Made by a program: the position numbers and the translations under genes. From an uncultured Fodinibius sp. (lineage in GTDB: Bacteria > Bacteroidota > Rhodothermia > Balneolales > Balneolaceae): DNA of 64,000 nucleotides. Shown piece by piece: positions 25,269-34,309 of the stretch. Below the pieces are notes generated by a model that did not search any database, was not told where the DNA came from, and worked only from the letters and a program-made list of their open reading frames with translations. The number at the start of each line of letters is the position of its first letter. The first letter of the stretch is position 1. The stretch covers positions 1,240,001-1,304,000 of the forward strand of contig CAJXMJ010000001.1 of assembly GCA_913056455.1 (NCBI GenBank), written 5' to 3'.

Positions 25269-26537
25269 ATGCTACGTTCTTTTTTGATATCCTTGTTATT
25301 TATTCTTTTTGCAAGCCTGCCGGGATTGGCTCAGGACAAACTCTTTATTCCTATGGATGCCTCCCAAACCAATCATCTTAAAGCGTATGGCATCATTTTC
25401 AACAACCTGCAGGATGGTAACTCCTCACAGTGGTTGCTCAATTACAAAGGCGGCAGCTTTATGACGAACTACTCCGAAAAGCTCGCTAAAAAGTCTCGTC
25501 TTAGAAACGTAAAAATCAAGATAGTTTCAAATTCCGAGGCTGCCCAAATCATCAGTCAGGTAGAACAGTCCAACGCCAATACCTCTGTTATACAGCTCGA
25601 TAAAGCCCCCAAAATTGCTGTCTATACCCCCAAACAAGCCCTCCCCTGGGATGACGCTGTTACTCTGGCCCTAAACTATGCAGAAGTTGAATATGATAAA
25701 GTCTGGGATCCTGAAGTGCTCAATGGTGAACTTTCAAAATACGATTGGCTGCACCTGCATCACGAAGATTTTACAGGCCAGTATGGTAAATTCTGGGTCT
25801 CATCACGCAATCAGCCGTGGTACATTAAACAGGTACGCAAAATGGAGGCTATGGCCAATGAATTAGGTTTTAACAAAGTAAGTAATGAGAAAAAAGCGGT
25901 TGCAGCTAAAATTAAAGAGTATGTCGGTAACGGCGGATTTATGTTTGCAATGTGCTCGGGTACGGATACCTTCGACATTGCCCTAGCAGCACAGGACGTG
26001 GATATTGTTCCAACCCAATTTGACGGTGACCCCATGGACCCGAAAGCCCAACAGAAACTTAACTTTGAGAATACTCTGGCCTTTACTGATTTTGTACTCA
26101 GTACTGATCCTGCAGAATATGAACACGCCAATATTGATGTACCCGTACAATTAGATGAAGTAGATCAATCAATTGACTTTTTTACGCTCTTTGAATTCTC
26201 GGCCAAGTGGGATCCGGTACCCACCATGCTTACCCAAAACCATGTTAGCAGCATCCGCGGTTTTTACGGACAAACAACCGCATTCCAGAAGGATAAAATC
26301 AAAGAATCAGTTGTTATTTTAGGCGAAAGTCCCGGCCGGGATATGGTTAAATATATCCACGGTAACTATGGACAGGGAACTTTTACTTTTTATGCCGGAC
26401 ACGATCCCGAAGATTATACGCACCGCGTCAACGATCCACCGACCGACCTGAGTTTGCATACGAGCAGTCCCGGCTATCGACTGATTTTAAACAACATCTT
26501 ATTTCCTGCTGCAAAAAAGAAAAAACGTAAAACCTAA
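25269..26537 (+). CDS. Exported protein with amidotransferase-like core, function unknown
   Basis: 422 residues from the ATG at 25269, directly after the TPR gene stop. The signal peptide is LISLLFILFASLPGLAQ-D. The mature protein has a segment (KIAVYTPKQALPWDDAVTLALNYAEV), a strongly conserved-looking WLHLHHEDFTGQYGKFW, and GGFMFAMCSGTDTFDIALA, where Cys sits at a nucleophile-elbow-like position as in class I glutamine-amidotransferase folds. A further MVKYIHGNYGQGTFTFYAGHDPEDY region resembles ThuA/BPL-like amidotransferase-fold proteins. From memory, relatives in this phylum are often labelled asparagine synthetase B; nothing here supports that reaction, as there is no ATP-pyrophosphatase domain. 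It is basic-tailed (KKKKRKT). Probably periplasmic, acting with the TPR protein; function unknown. Confidence 0.72.
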   Translation: MLRSFLISLLFILFASLPGLAQDKLFIPMDASQTNHLKAYGIIFNNLQDGNSSQWLLNYKGGSFMTNYSEKLAKKSRLRNVKIKIVSNSEAAQIISQVEQSNANTSVIQLDKAPKIAVYTPKQALPWDDAVTLALNYAEVEYDKVWDPEVLNGELSKYDWLHLHHEDFTGQYGKFWVSSRNQPWYIKQVRKMEAMANELGFNKVSNEKKAVAAKIKEYVGNGGFMFAMCSGTDTFDIALAAQDVDIVPTQFDGDPMDPKAQQKLNFENTLAFTDFVLSTDPAEYEHANIDVPVQLDEVDQSIDFFTLFEFSAKWDPVPTMLTQNHVSSIRGFYGQTTAFQKDKIKESVVILGESPGRDMVKYIHGNYGQGTFTFYAGHDPEDYTHRVNDPPTDLSLHTSSPGYRLILNNILFPAAKKKKRKT

Positions 26538-26545
26538 TTCAGACA

Positions 26546-26606
26546 ATAGAAGTCGGATGTTCGAATTTTGAATTTTTTGTGCAAATAAGACTCATCTAAC
26601 TTCTAT
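26546..26606. repeat. Imperfect inverted repeat between amidotransferase-like gene and mazG
   Basis: Arms ATAGAAGT (26546-26553) and ACTTCTAT (26599-26606), with inner GATG/CATC pairing, enclose an AT-rich core (TTCGAATTTTGAATTTTTT). The downstream sequence repeats the CTAACTTCT motif. It could be a weak terminator or a dispersed intergenic element. Confidence 0.4.
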
Positions 26607-26632
26607 CTTCAAACCTCTAACTTCTTAAAAAA

Positions 26633-27409
26633 ATGGCAGATAACAGAGAACCTACTCACAACTTCGATGATCTTGTTGACATCGTAGAAATTCTTCGTGA
26701 CGAATGTCCGTGGGATCGCAAACAGACCCACCAAAGTATTAAAGATAATCTGATTGAAGAAGCATACGAGGCCGTTGAATCTATTGACAATGAAGATTTT
26801 GAAGAACTGCAAAAAGAACTGGGGGATGTGCTACTGCACGTTGTATTTCACAGTCGTATAGCCGAGCAGACAGATACCTTCTCTATCAGCGATGTGATTT
26901 ATTCCATTCAAGAAAAACTAATTCGCCGCCATCCCCATGTATTTGGGGATGAAATAGCTGAGGATGAAGAGCAAGTGGCCGAGAACTGGGAAAACATAAA
27001 AATGAAGGAAGGGAAAACCTCTGTGTTGGATGGGATTCCCAAACAGCTCCCCGCCCTCATTCGCGCCCAGCGTATGCAGGAAAAAGCAGCAAATGTGGGC
27101 TTCGACTGGCCAGAATTCTCTCAGGTTTGGGAAAAAATTGAAGAGGAGCTTCAGGAATTTAAAGAAGTTTTGGAAGACGGTGATTCACAAAAAAGTCGCG
27201 AAGAGTTTGGCGATCTTCTTTTCTCTTTAGTAAATGCCGGCCGCTTTTTTGACCTCAACGCCGAAGACAGCCTGCGATCTACGAACAAAAAATTCACCAA
27301 GCGATTCCAATATATCGAAGAACAGCTTAATCAAGAGAACAAAACGTTATCTGATGCAACGCTGGAAGATATGGATAAGCATTGGAATCAAGCCAAAGAG
27401 ACAAAATAG
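26633..27409 (+). CDS. mazG: Nucleoside triphosphate pyrophosphohydrolase MazG
   Basis: Full-length, two-domain MazG, 258 residues, which hydrolyses (d)NTPs to NMP and PPi in the cytoplasm and is known in E. coli to affect ppGpp and damaged-nucleotide pools. The N-terminal domain shows DECPWDRKQTHQSIKDNLIEEAYEAVESI and EELQKELGDVLLHVVFH, carrying the EExxE and ExxD metal-binding motif. The second domain repeats this as KIEEELQEFKEVL and EEFGDLLFSLVNAGRF. The C-terminal EDMDKHWNQAK is typical. The start ATG follows an A-rich stretch with no strong ribosome-binding site. It lies on the same strand as maf, which has a related housekeeping role. Confidence 0.95.
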   Translation: MADNREPTHNFDDLVDIVEILRDECPWDRKQTHQSIKDNLIEEAYEAVESIDNEDFEELQKELGDVLLHVVFHSRIAEQTDTFSISDVIYSIQEKLIRRHPHVFGDEIAEDEEQVAENWENIKMKEGKTSVLDGIPKQLPALIRAQRMQEKAANVGFDWPEFSQVWEKIEEELQEFKEVLEDGDSQKSREEFGDLLFSLVNAGRFFDLNAEDSLRSTNKKFTKRFQYIEEQLNQENKTLSDATLEDMDKHWNQAKETK

Positions 27410-27459
27410 CCTATAGCAAATCTTCGATTTAAGACTAAAAAGTATTAAATTTATCGTCG

Positions 27460-27547
27460 TCAGGTAAACGCTGTTAACCTAACTTTCGTTATTTAACTGA
27501 ATCATCGGGTTTATTGGTTGATAGCGTTCAACTTATGCCTGATTTTT
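27460..27547 (+). terminator. Long imperfect hairpin with T tract before citrate synthase gene
   Basis: The left arm (27460-27479: TCAGG, TAA, ACGCT, then TTAACC) pairs with the right arm (27516-27542: GGTTGA, AGCGT, TTA, CCTGA) with small bulges, then TTTTT at 27543-27547. It is either the mazG terminator or a structured leader of the citrate synthase transcript, whose start codon is 68 nt further on. Confidence 0.5.
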
Positions 27548-27615
27548 AGATCTGTTTTTATTACATTTAACCGAAACAAAAAGTATATATTCAACCCAAA
27601 ATTTCGGAGTATAGA

Positions 27616-28779
27616 ATGGCTGAGAGTACAAATACAGAAATTGACTTAAGTCAGTATCCGCACATAAATCAAGGACTTGCAGGCATCGTAGCCTTTAGCA
27701 GTACCAAAAGTTTTATCGACGGACAAAAAGGTGAACTTATATATGCCGGATACGACATCGACACGTTGGCTGAAAATGCGAGCTTTGAAGAAGTTTGCTT
27801 TCTTTTATGGAATGACCGGCTTCCTAACCAAGAAGAATTGGATGCGCTGAATACAAAGCTCCAAAATAATCGAGAGTTACCCGAACCGGTTTTAAACTAC
27901 ATTGAAAGCACCTCCAAAAATGCCGAGCCCATGGCCGTGCTTCGCACAGCTGTTTCTATGCTCGGAGACTTCCACGAAGTACAAACTGATGATGTCAAGG
28001 AATTTCGCATCAATCAGGCCATTTCTATTACCGCAAAAATTCCTACCGTTATTGCGGCCTTTGATCGTGCACGCAATAACAAAAATATTGTAGCTCCTCT
28101 CGATGAAAAAAGCACAGCCTATAATTTCCTTTATATGCTCAATGACGAAGAGCCGGGCGAAAAGGCTGAGCAAACCATGAATCTTTGCCTGATTTTACAC
28201 GCAGAACATGGCATGAATGCTTCTACCTTTACTAACCGGGCTATATGTTCAACTGAATCAGATATGTATTCTTCAGTAACAGGCGCCATCGGTGCTCTTA
28301 AAGGGCCGCTGCATGGGGGAGCAAACCAGCAGGTTATGAACATGCTGTTGGATATTGAAGAAAAAGATGCTGATCCCGTTGACTACGTACATGGTCGTCT
28401 GGAGCGTAAGGAAAAAATTATGGGTTTTGGTCACCGCGTTTATAAAACGATGGATCCACGGGCTCGAATTTTGCGCGGAATGTCTCAAGAACTTTCCGAA
28501 GAAACAGGACATGAAAACCTGTATGAATGGTCAGAGGCTATTCTCAAAACAATGAAGGACGAAAAGGATATTGATCCTAATGTTGATTTCTTCTCAGCTA
28601 CCGTCTATTACTCAATGGGAATAAAGCCTGACCTTTACACTTGTATATTCGCTATGAGTCGCGTCTCTGGATGGACAGGACATTATATAGAGCAAGCCGA
28701 AAACAATCGTCTCGTTCGTCCGCGCGCTCTTTATGTCGGCGACAAAAATAAAGAGTGGGTTTCCGTTGAAAACCGATAA
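27616..28779 (+). CDS. gltA: Citrate synthase
   Basis: Condenses oxaloacetate and acetyl-CoA to citrate, the entry step of the TCA cycle; 387 residues, cytoplasmic. The catalytic triad is visible: His233 in GPLHGGANQ, His273 in MGFGHRVYK and Asp324 in NVDFFSA. The length and the N terminus (GLAGIVAFSSTKSFIDGQKGELIYAGYDI) resemble the shorter, dimeric Gram-positive/archaeal-type citrate synthases and methylcitrate synthases more than the E. coli allosteric hexamer. Without prp genes nearby, citrate synthase is the better call. GGAG precedes the ATG by 6 nt. It has its own terminator and a structured upstream region. Confidence 0.93.
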   Translation: MAESTNTEIDLSQYPHINQGLAGIVAFSSTKSFIDGQKGELIYAGYDIDTLAENASFEEVCFLLWNDRLPNQEELDALNTKLQNNRELPEPVLNYIESTSKNAEPMAVLRTAVSMLGDFHEVQTDDVKEFRINQAISITAKIPTVIAAFDRARNNKNIVAPLDEKSTAYNFLYMLNDEEPGEKAEQTMNLCLILHAEHGMNASTFTNRAICSTESDMYSSVTGAIGALKGPLHGGANQQVMNMLLDIEEKDADPVDYVHGRLERKEKIMGFGHRVYKTMDPRARILRGMSQELSEETGHENLYEWSEAILKTMKDEKDIDPNVDFFSATVYYSMGIKPDLYTCIFAMSRVSGWTGHYIEQAENNRLVRPRALYVGDKNKEWVSVENR

Positions 28780-28803
28780 CTTTTGATTGATCCTATATAA
28801 AAT

Positions 28804-28832
28804 AAAAGCCCCGACACTCCGGGGCTTTTTTA
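28804..28832 (+). terminator. Rho-independent terminator of gltA
   Basis: Perfect stem AAAGCCCCG (ending 28813) and CGGGGCTTT (from 28820) with a 6-nt loop and a T tract, 25 nt after the citrate synthase stop. Confidence 0.92.
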
Positions 28833-28867
28833 TTTTAAACAACCATTTTAGCTAACCCATTAGCACT

Positions 28868-30295
28868 TTGAAATTGAAAGAAATCCAGCAGAAACAACTT
28901 TCGAATTTAATAACCTCTGCCAAACACACCGACTTTGGCAAAAAAAATGACTTCGAATCTATACAGGGATTCCAGGATTTTACCGACCGCCTCCCGATCT
29001 GTTTTTATGAAAATATCCAATCTCAGATAGAGGAACTCAAACAGGGAAAACAGGATATATTCTGGCCGGGCAAAGTGGACAAATTTGCTGTTTCTGCGGG
29101 TACATCGGGTGAAGGCAAGCATCTGCCATTAACAGAAGAGCGCCTGGAGTCTGATCGGTCTTTCATGCGTAAAGTTGTGCGCAGCTATATCGTCCAGCGG
29201 CCTAATATTTTTGATCTGTGGGGTAAACATATCAGTATTCCCGGTACCCTTGAGCAAAAAGAACAATATCAAATCGGTGAAATCAGTGCTTACACTGCAC
29301 AAAATGCTCCTTGGTGGTTGTCCCCATTCCAAATCATATCACCGACAAAACTCAGCCAGCTACCTTTTAATGAGAAAGTAAATCAAACAGTAAAGGAAGC
29401 TATCAATAGTGATGTCCGCGTAATTACAGCCGTGCCCAGTTGGATTCTTACTATGTTTAAACGCGTTCTTGATGAGACCGGAGCAAAAAGCATCAAAGAG
29501 GTTTGGCCCAACCTTTCACTTTTGGTTTGCGGAGGCGTAAAATTAGCCAATTATAAACCTCATATCGAAAATCTACTAAACAAACCAGGGGTCGACTTTA
29601 TTGAGACATATGGGGCATCTGAAGGGTATTTTTCTTTTACGGATAAGTTGACTAAAACAGATATGAAGCTCGTAGTGGATAACGGCATATTCTACGAATT
29701 CATCCCTAATCCCCTACCCGATCAGGAATCCATGGCTATACAGGAAACGGTACCACTCTGGGAGGTAAAGCCAAATACCCCTTATGCTATGCTCGTTACT
29801 ACCAACTCCGGTTTGTGGCGATATGCCCTAAACGATATTTTGGAATTCACCCAAACTAATCCACCACGAATTAAAGTGATGGGAAGGGTTAGTGAAATGC
29901 TCGATGATTACGGTGAAGCCCTATACGCCTATGAAGCCGAAGAAGCCTTGCAAAATATTTCAAAAGAAATGGATATAGAAATCGGCAACTTTACGATTGG
30001 TGCTACACTTCAGGAAGGAGCATCTGCCCCACAACATTTTTGGTTTATCAGAACACAAGAACAACTCCACCGTGATACATTAGATCGACTTGCAAAGAAA
30101 ATAGACCAAGAGGTATGCGAAATTAACAGGCACTATGCGATTCGCAGAGAAAGTGATGCCCTGGGGCTGCCAAGCGTTTATTCTATCTCTCAACAACAAA
30201 TTAACAACTGGCTGGCAAGCAAAGGAAAAGATAAAGCACAGGGCAAACTGCCATCTATTTTACGAGATGAAGAAGATATAACCTTCTTTAAATAA
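28868..30295 (+). CDS. GH3 family acyl-acid amido synthetase-like protein
   Basis: 475 residues related to plant GH3 auxin/jasmonate amino-acid conjugating enzymes, which adenylate a carboxylic acid and transfer it to an amino acid. Visible motifs are the nucleotide loop SAGTSGEGKHLPLTEERL, the central YGASEGYFSF (acidic nucleotide-binding motif), and WRYALNDILEFTQTNPPRIKVMGRVSEMLDDYGEAL, the typical hinge. The start is TTG at 28868: an in-frame TAA 15 nt upstream and no ATG leave no other option. It lies after the gltA terminator. In bacteria of this group the substrate is unknown; auxin conjugation should not be assumed. Confidence 0.85.
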   Translation: MKLKEIQQKQLSNLITSAKHTDFGKKNDFESIQGFQDFTDRLPICFYENIQSQIEELKQGKQDIFWPGKVDKFAVSAGTSGEGKHLPLTEERLESDRSFMRKVVRSYIVQRPNIFDLWGKHISIPGTLEQKEQYQIGEISAYTAQNAPWWLSPFQIISPTKLSQLPFNEKVNQTVKEAINSDVRVITAVPSWILTMFKRVLDETGAKSIKEVWPNLSLLVCGGVKLANYKPHIENLLNKPGVDFIETYGASEGYFSFTDKLTKTDMKLVVDNGIFYEFIPNPLPDQESMAIQETVPLWEVKPNTPYAMLVTTNSGLWRYALNDILEFTQTNPPRIKVMGRVSEMLDDYGEALYAYEAEEALQNISKEMDIEIGNFTIGATLQEGASAPQHFWFIRTQEQLHRDTLDRLAKKIDQEVCEINRHYAIRRESDALGLPSVYSISQQQINNWLASKGKDKAQGKLPSILRDEEDITFFK

Positions 30296-30404
30296 GATCC
30301 TTTCCCATTTACAGGATTACTTTTTTGATAGAGAACTATTTTTATACTTCAATCTCCTCCAGTACTCATCAACTTCAATTAGAAGCCATTAATTTATTGA
30401 ATAC

Positions 30405-31346
30405 TTACCACACGTATCCCCTAATAAAGAAGAGGATATAAATCAACACTAAGACAACTCCACTCCATCGAGAAATAGATCTCTGAATCATTAAGAGCGC
30501 AATAAACAATACTGTGCCCAGTGATACGGGCAGATAAAAGCTAAAGACTTCGGAGCTTATAGGTACCGGGCGAACTAAGGCAATAATTCCTGCATTACAC
30601 AAGAAAAACGCCAATACAGATCCCACCACATTTCCAAATGCTATTTCAGGGCGTCCTTTTAGGGCTGCTGGCAACTCACGGGCCACCTCTTCAATACTTA
30701 CTAAAAGTGCAATAATTGTTATCCCAAATAGGGTATCAGATAGGCCAAATCCAACCATAAGTTCTCTTGACGACCAAACTACCCACTCACTACCAACGAT
30801 AATTGCTACCAGCGATCCTGCCAGCATGGTAATCGATTGCCACCGACTCAAATCTGTGCCCTCTTCTATAGCTTCAGCAGCTTCACCAGTAGGACGAACC
30901 TCTAACCCTCTTCGTGCAAGATAAATCAAATTCCACACAGCCATACAGTATCCAAGTAATAAAATAATCCCATCGAAACGAGACAACTCCCCATCGAAAC
31001 TGAGTACTCCAAATAATACCACTGCAGCAACTGTTAAAAGCGGGATCTGCATTGGAACTTGCTCAAATTTCATCGGGGCAATAACCGCCGTAATCCCAAG
31101 GGCCAAAGCCACAGCTACCATTGCCGATCCTATAATAGTACCAACAACAATACCGGTAACCCCCTCATAAGATGCCACCGCTCCCAATCCCAGATTTTCC
31201 GGATCAAATCCAATGACAATAACGCTGATTAAAAAAGTAGAAATTCCAAGTTTGGCAGACGTACCGACTGTTGCCTCGACCAACTTCTCAGAAAAAAAGA
31301 CGATCATCAGAATCCCGGCTATAAAAACGAATAAAGAAAATATCAC
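30405..31346 (-). CDS. Divergent Na+/Ca2+ exchanger-like (CaCA) membrane protein
   Basis: 313-residue inner-membrane protein with about ten to eleven hydrophobic helices arranged as two inverted halves. Each half has a degenerate alpha repeat: IGFDPENLGLGAVASYEG...GTIIGSA in the first and SIEEVARELPAALKGRPEIAFGNVVGSV in the second. In classical exchangers these read TSxPEL...GNxxGSN; here acidic residues are kept but the final Asn of GSN is lost in both halves, so ion selectivity may differ. A soluble loop (RRGLEVRPTGEAAEAIEEGTDLS) links the halves. It is a single gene. Family by fold and motif; the transported ion is not certain. Confidence 0.78.
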   Translation of the reverse strand: MIFSLFVFIAGILMIVFFSEKLVEATVGTSAKLGISTFLISVIVIGFDPENLGLGAVASYEGVTGIVVGTIIGSAMVAVALALGITAVIAPMKFEQVPMQIPLLTVAAVVLFGVLSFDGELSRFDGIILLLGYCMAVWNLIYLARRGLEVRPTGEAAEAIEEGTDLSRWQSITMLAGSLVAIIVGSEWVVWSSRELMVGFGLSDTLFGITIIALLVSIEEVARELPAALKGRPEIAFGNVVGSVLAFFLCNAGIIALVRPVPISSEVFSFYLPVSLGTVLFIALLMIQRSISRWSGVVLVLIYILFFIRGYVW

Positions 31347-31452
31347 AATATTCTATCAGTAAGCTTTAATCTTGAGTTTTCTTTGTAAGGAGTTTCCCAT
31401 TTTTTTAAAAAAACTCCAATATATTGTTAGCCGATTATATATAATAGTTAAT

Positions 31453-31492
31453 ATAAAAAAGGCTGGGAATCTATAAGATCACCAGCCTTTTG
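31453..31492 (-). terminator. Rho-independent terminator of leuS
   Basis: Arms AAAAGGCTGG (31457-31466) and CCAGCCTTTT (31482-31491). On the minus strand the stem is followed by TTTTTTATAT. It lies 35 nt after the leuS stop. Confidence 0.85.
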
Positions 31493-31525
31493 AAACCAAT
31501 TTATCCGGTTATCCGGTAAGTAATC

Positions 31526-34126
31526 TTACTTTACCACCAGATTTACAATGCGTTCCGGGACAAAAATCTCTTTCACAAGATTTCCATCCTCAAGATACTT
31601 CTTAACGTTTTCCTCTGATTTTGCCTCAGAAAGCACAAACTCCTTATTCTTGGCTTTCTCCCGCGGTACATGAATTTCTCCACGAACTTTACCATTCACC
31701 TGAACAGGATATAACTGCGTATCAGATATCAGGTATTCCTCATTAAACTCCGGCCAGTCGACATAAGCAATACTCTCATCATGTCCGAGTTTCCGCCAAA
31801 GCTCTTCAGCAATGTGCGGCGCAAAGGGAGACAACAATTTAATAAACTGCTCCAATATTGGTTTTGGATGTTCCTCCCATTTATTGGCCTCATTGATGAA
31901 AATCATCATTGCTGATATTGCCGTATTAAATGATAGATCTTCAATATCTCCGGTTACTTTTTGGATACATTCATGGAGCACTTTTAACTGCTCTTTAGAA
32001 GGGGAAGCTTCAGTTACAGATTCATTCAACTCGCCACTGTCCTCATCAATGATCAAACGCCAGACACGTCCCAAGAAACGATAAACACCGTCTACATCTT
32101 TCGTGCTCCAGGGTTTTACTTGCTCCAGAGGCCCCATGAACATCTCGTACAGGCGCATTGAATCTGCCCCGTACTGATCAACGATATCATCCGGATTCAC
32201 AACGTTGCCACGGGATTTAGACATCTTGTGGGCTTTTGAATCCACCGTAATCTCTGTGTCTTTGATCACGAATTCATCACCCTGTTTTTCAACCTGATCT
32301 TCACTCAGCTTTACACGCTCCACATCCTCAACCTCGTCAGCAATATCGGCCGAGATCCAATTACCATCTTTTTTGAAGCCTGTAAATTCCACTTCCCCGA
32401 GAATCATCCCCTGGTGTACCAGTCGCTGGAATGGCTCTTTAGTAGAAACTACGCCACAATCATACAGCACTTTGTGCCAGAACCGTGCGTACAATAAGTG
32501 CAACACGCTGTGCTCGGCACCACCGACATACATATCCACCGGCATCCAGTAATTTTCTTCATCCGGATCCACAGGACCATCCTCAAATTCAGGGCTACAA
32601 TAGCGCAGATAATACCAACATGAACCCGCCCATTGAGGCATGGTATTCGTTTCACGCTTGGCCGGCTTCCCGGTTTCAGGGTCTTCGGTATTTACCCAAT
32701 CAATCGCTTTAGCCAGAGGCGGTTCACCGTCTTCGGTAGGCTCAAAATCATCCATCTCGGGCAATGTAACCGGCAAATCATCTTCTCTTACCGGTTTGGG
32801 TTCTCCATCCACGTGGATAATAGGAAACGGTTCCCCCCAATAACGCTGGCGTGAAAATAGCCAATCGCGGAGTTTATAGTTAACAGCTTTTTCACCTTGC
32901 CCAATATCCTCGAGCCAATTCGTAATTCTTTCAATGGCTTCATCAACCGACAATCCATTCAGTGAAATATCATCATTTTCAGAGTTGACCATCGTCCCCT
33001 CTTCCGTATCGGTATAAGCGCCTTCAGAGACATCTCCCCCCTCTACAACTTCGACAATATCCAGATCAAACTTTTTCGCAAACTCCCAGTCACGGTCATC
33101 ATGCCCGGGTACCGCCATAATCGCTCCGGTACCGTAGGTCACCAATACATAATCCGCAACCAGAATAGGAATCTCTTCTCCAGTCGCCGGATTAATAGCA
33201 CTTACACCGGTAAAAACACCTGTTTTCTCATCACTCAGCTCGGTACGCTCCAAATCAGACTTGCGCGCCGCTTCTTCCTGATACTCTTTTACCGCTTCTT
33301 TTTGATCTTCAGTTGTAATCTTATCAACTAAATCGTGTTCCGGTGCCAATACCATATAGGTAGCTCCAAAAATCGTATCCGGACGCGTAGTAAACACGCG
33401 AATCTCCTCGTCATACCCCGAAACTTTAAAATCAATATTGGCCCCGATTGATTTTCCGATCCAATCACGCTGCATCTTCTTGGTTGACTCAGGCCAGTCC
33501 AGATCATCTAAACCTTCAAGCAGGCGATCGGCATATTCGGTAATCTTCAACACCCACTGACGCATAGGCTTTTTAACAACGGGGAAACCGCCTACTTCAC
33601 TTTTGCCGTCGATCACTTCCTCATTCGCCAGAACGGTCCCCAGCTCGGGGCACCAATTTACAGGCACATCATCTTCGTAGGCTAACCCCTTCTCATAAAG
33701 CTTCAGAAAAATCCACTGCGTCCACTTATAATAGTCCGGATCGGTTGTATTGACTTCGCGATCCCAATCATAGCTGAACCCCAGATCCTGCAGCTGCTCG
33801 CGAAAGCGGTCTACGTTTTTTTGGGTCGTTTCCCGGGGATGGGTCCCGGTCTTCACGGCATATTGCTCAGCCGGTAAACCAAATGCATCCCACCCAATGG
33901 GGTGTAATACGTTAAAGCCGTTCATTCGTTTGTAGCGCGCCAGAATATCAGTAGCAGTATACCCTTCCGGATGACCTACGTGCAGTCCCGATCCACTGGG
34001 ATAAGGAAACATATCCAACACGTAGTACTTGGGCTTGTCGTGATCTTCCGGCGTTTTAAAAGTCTTATTTTCCTGCCAATATTCTTGCCACTTGGATTCA
34101 ATATCTTCTGGCTTATACGAGCTCAT
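31526..34126 (-). CDS. leuS: Leucyl-tRNA synthetase
   Basis: Charges tRNA-Leu with leucine; class I aminoacyl-tRNA synthetase, 866 residues, the normal bacterial length. The HIGH motif is HVGH (about residues 49-52) within [16 protein letters not shown], and KMSKS appears as [15 protein letters not shown]. The CP1 editing domain shows [23 protein letters not shown] and [16 protein letters not shown], the latter containing the Asp that limits mischarging. The protein is rich in Asp and Glu, in keeping with a mild halophile. It is a single gene with a clear terminator. No oddity seen. Confidence 0.98.
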   Translation of the reverse strand: MSSYKPEDIESKWQEYWQENKTFKTPEDHDKPKYYVLDMFPYPSGSGLHVGHPEGYTATDILARYKRMNGFNVLHPIGWDAFGLPAEQYAVKTGTHPRETTQKNVDRFREQLQDLGFSYDWDREVNTTDPDYYKWTQWIFLKLYEKGLAYEDDVPVNWCPELGTVLANEEVIDGKSEVGGFPVVKKPMRQWVLKITEYADRLLEGLDDLDWPESTKKMQRDWIGKSIGANIDFKVSGYDEEIRVFTTRPDTIFGATYMVLAPEHDLVDKITTEDQKEAVKEYQEEAARKSDLERTELSDEKTGVFTGVSAINPATGEEIPILVADYVLVTYGTGAIMAVPGHDDRDWEFAKKFDLDIVEVVEGGDVSEGAYTDTEEGTMVNSENDDISLNGLSVDEAIERITNWLEDIGQGEKAVNYKLRDWLFSRQRYWGEPFPIIHVDGEPKPVREDDLPVTLPEMDDFEPTEDGEPPLAKAIDWVNTEDPETGKPAKRETNTMPQWAGSCWYYLRYCSPEFEDGPVDPDEENYWMPVDMYVGGAEHSVLHLLYARFWHKVLYDCGVVSTKEPFQRLVHQGMILGEVEFTGFKKDGNWISADIADEVEDVERVKLSEDQVEKQGDEFVIKDTEITVDSKAHKMSKSRGNVVNPDDIVDQYGADSMRLYEMFMGPLEQVKPWSTKDVDGVYRFLGRVWRLIIDEDSGELNESVTEASPSKEQLKVLHECIQKVTGDIEDLSFNTAISAMMIFINEANKWEEHPKPILEQFIKLLSPFAPHIAEELWRKLGHDESIAYVDWPEFNEEYLISDTQLYPVQVNGKVRGEIHVPREKAKNKEFVLSEAKSEENVKKYLEDGNLVKEIFVPERIVNLVVK

Positions 34127-34190
34127 TCAATCGTTTTTTAGTCTTTGATATTAATTGTTTACCAAACTAAAATGCAAATAATACTGAGGG

Positions 34191-34246
34191 AGCAGATTTT
34201 TACAGATTTATTCTCTGTTCTTATAGTCGCAATCTGCTTAATCTGC
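34191..34246. repeat. AATCTGC-type intergenic repeat / inverted repeat
   Basis: AGCAGAT (34191-34197) faces ATCTGCT (34232-34238), followed at once by another ATCTGCG, with CAGATTTA between. Tandem and inverted AATCTGC words resemble intergenic repeats I recall from several Bacteroidota; family membership is inference. It lies between leuS and the Na/Pi gene. Confidence 0.4.
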
Positions 34247-34309
34247 GTTTTATTACCTATTCTTTAGTCGCCAAAGATAAGCAAAAATTGGACTGGTTTG
34301 AAGAGGAGA

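Noticed and set aside
25269-26537. Asparagine synthetase B as product name
   Set aside because: No N-terminal Cys nucleophile, no ATP-pyrophosphatase domain and an export signal are incompatible with that enzyme.
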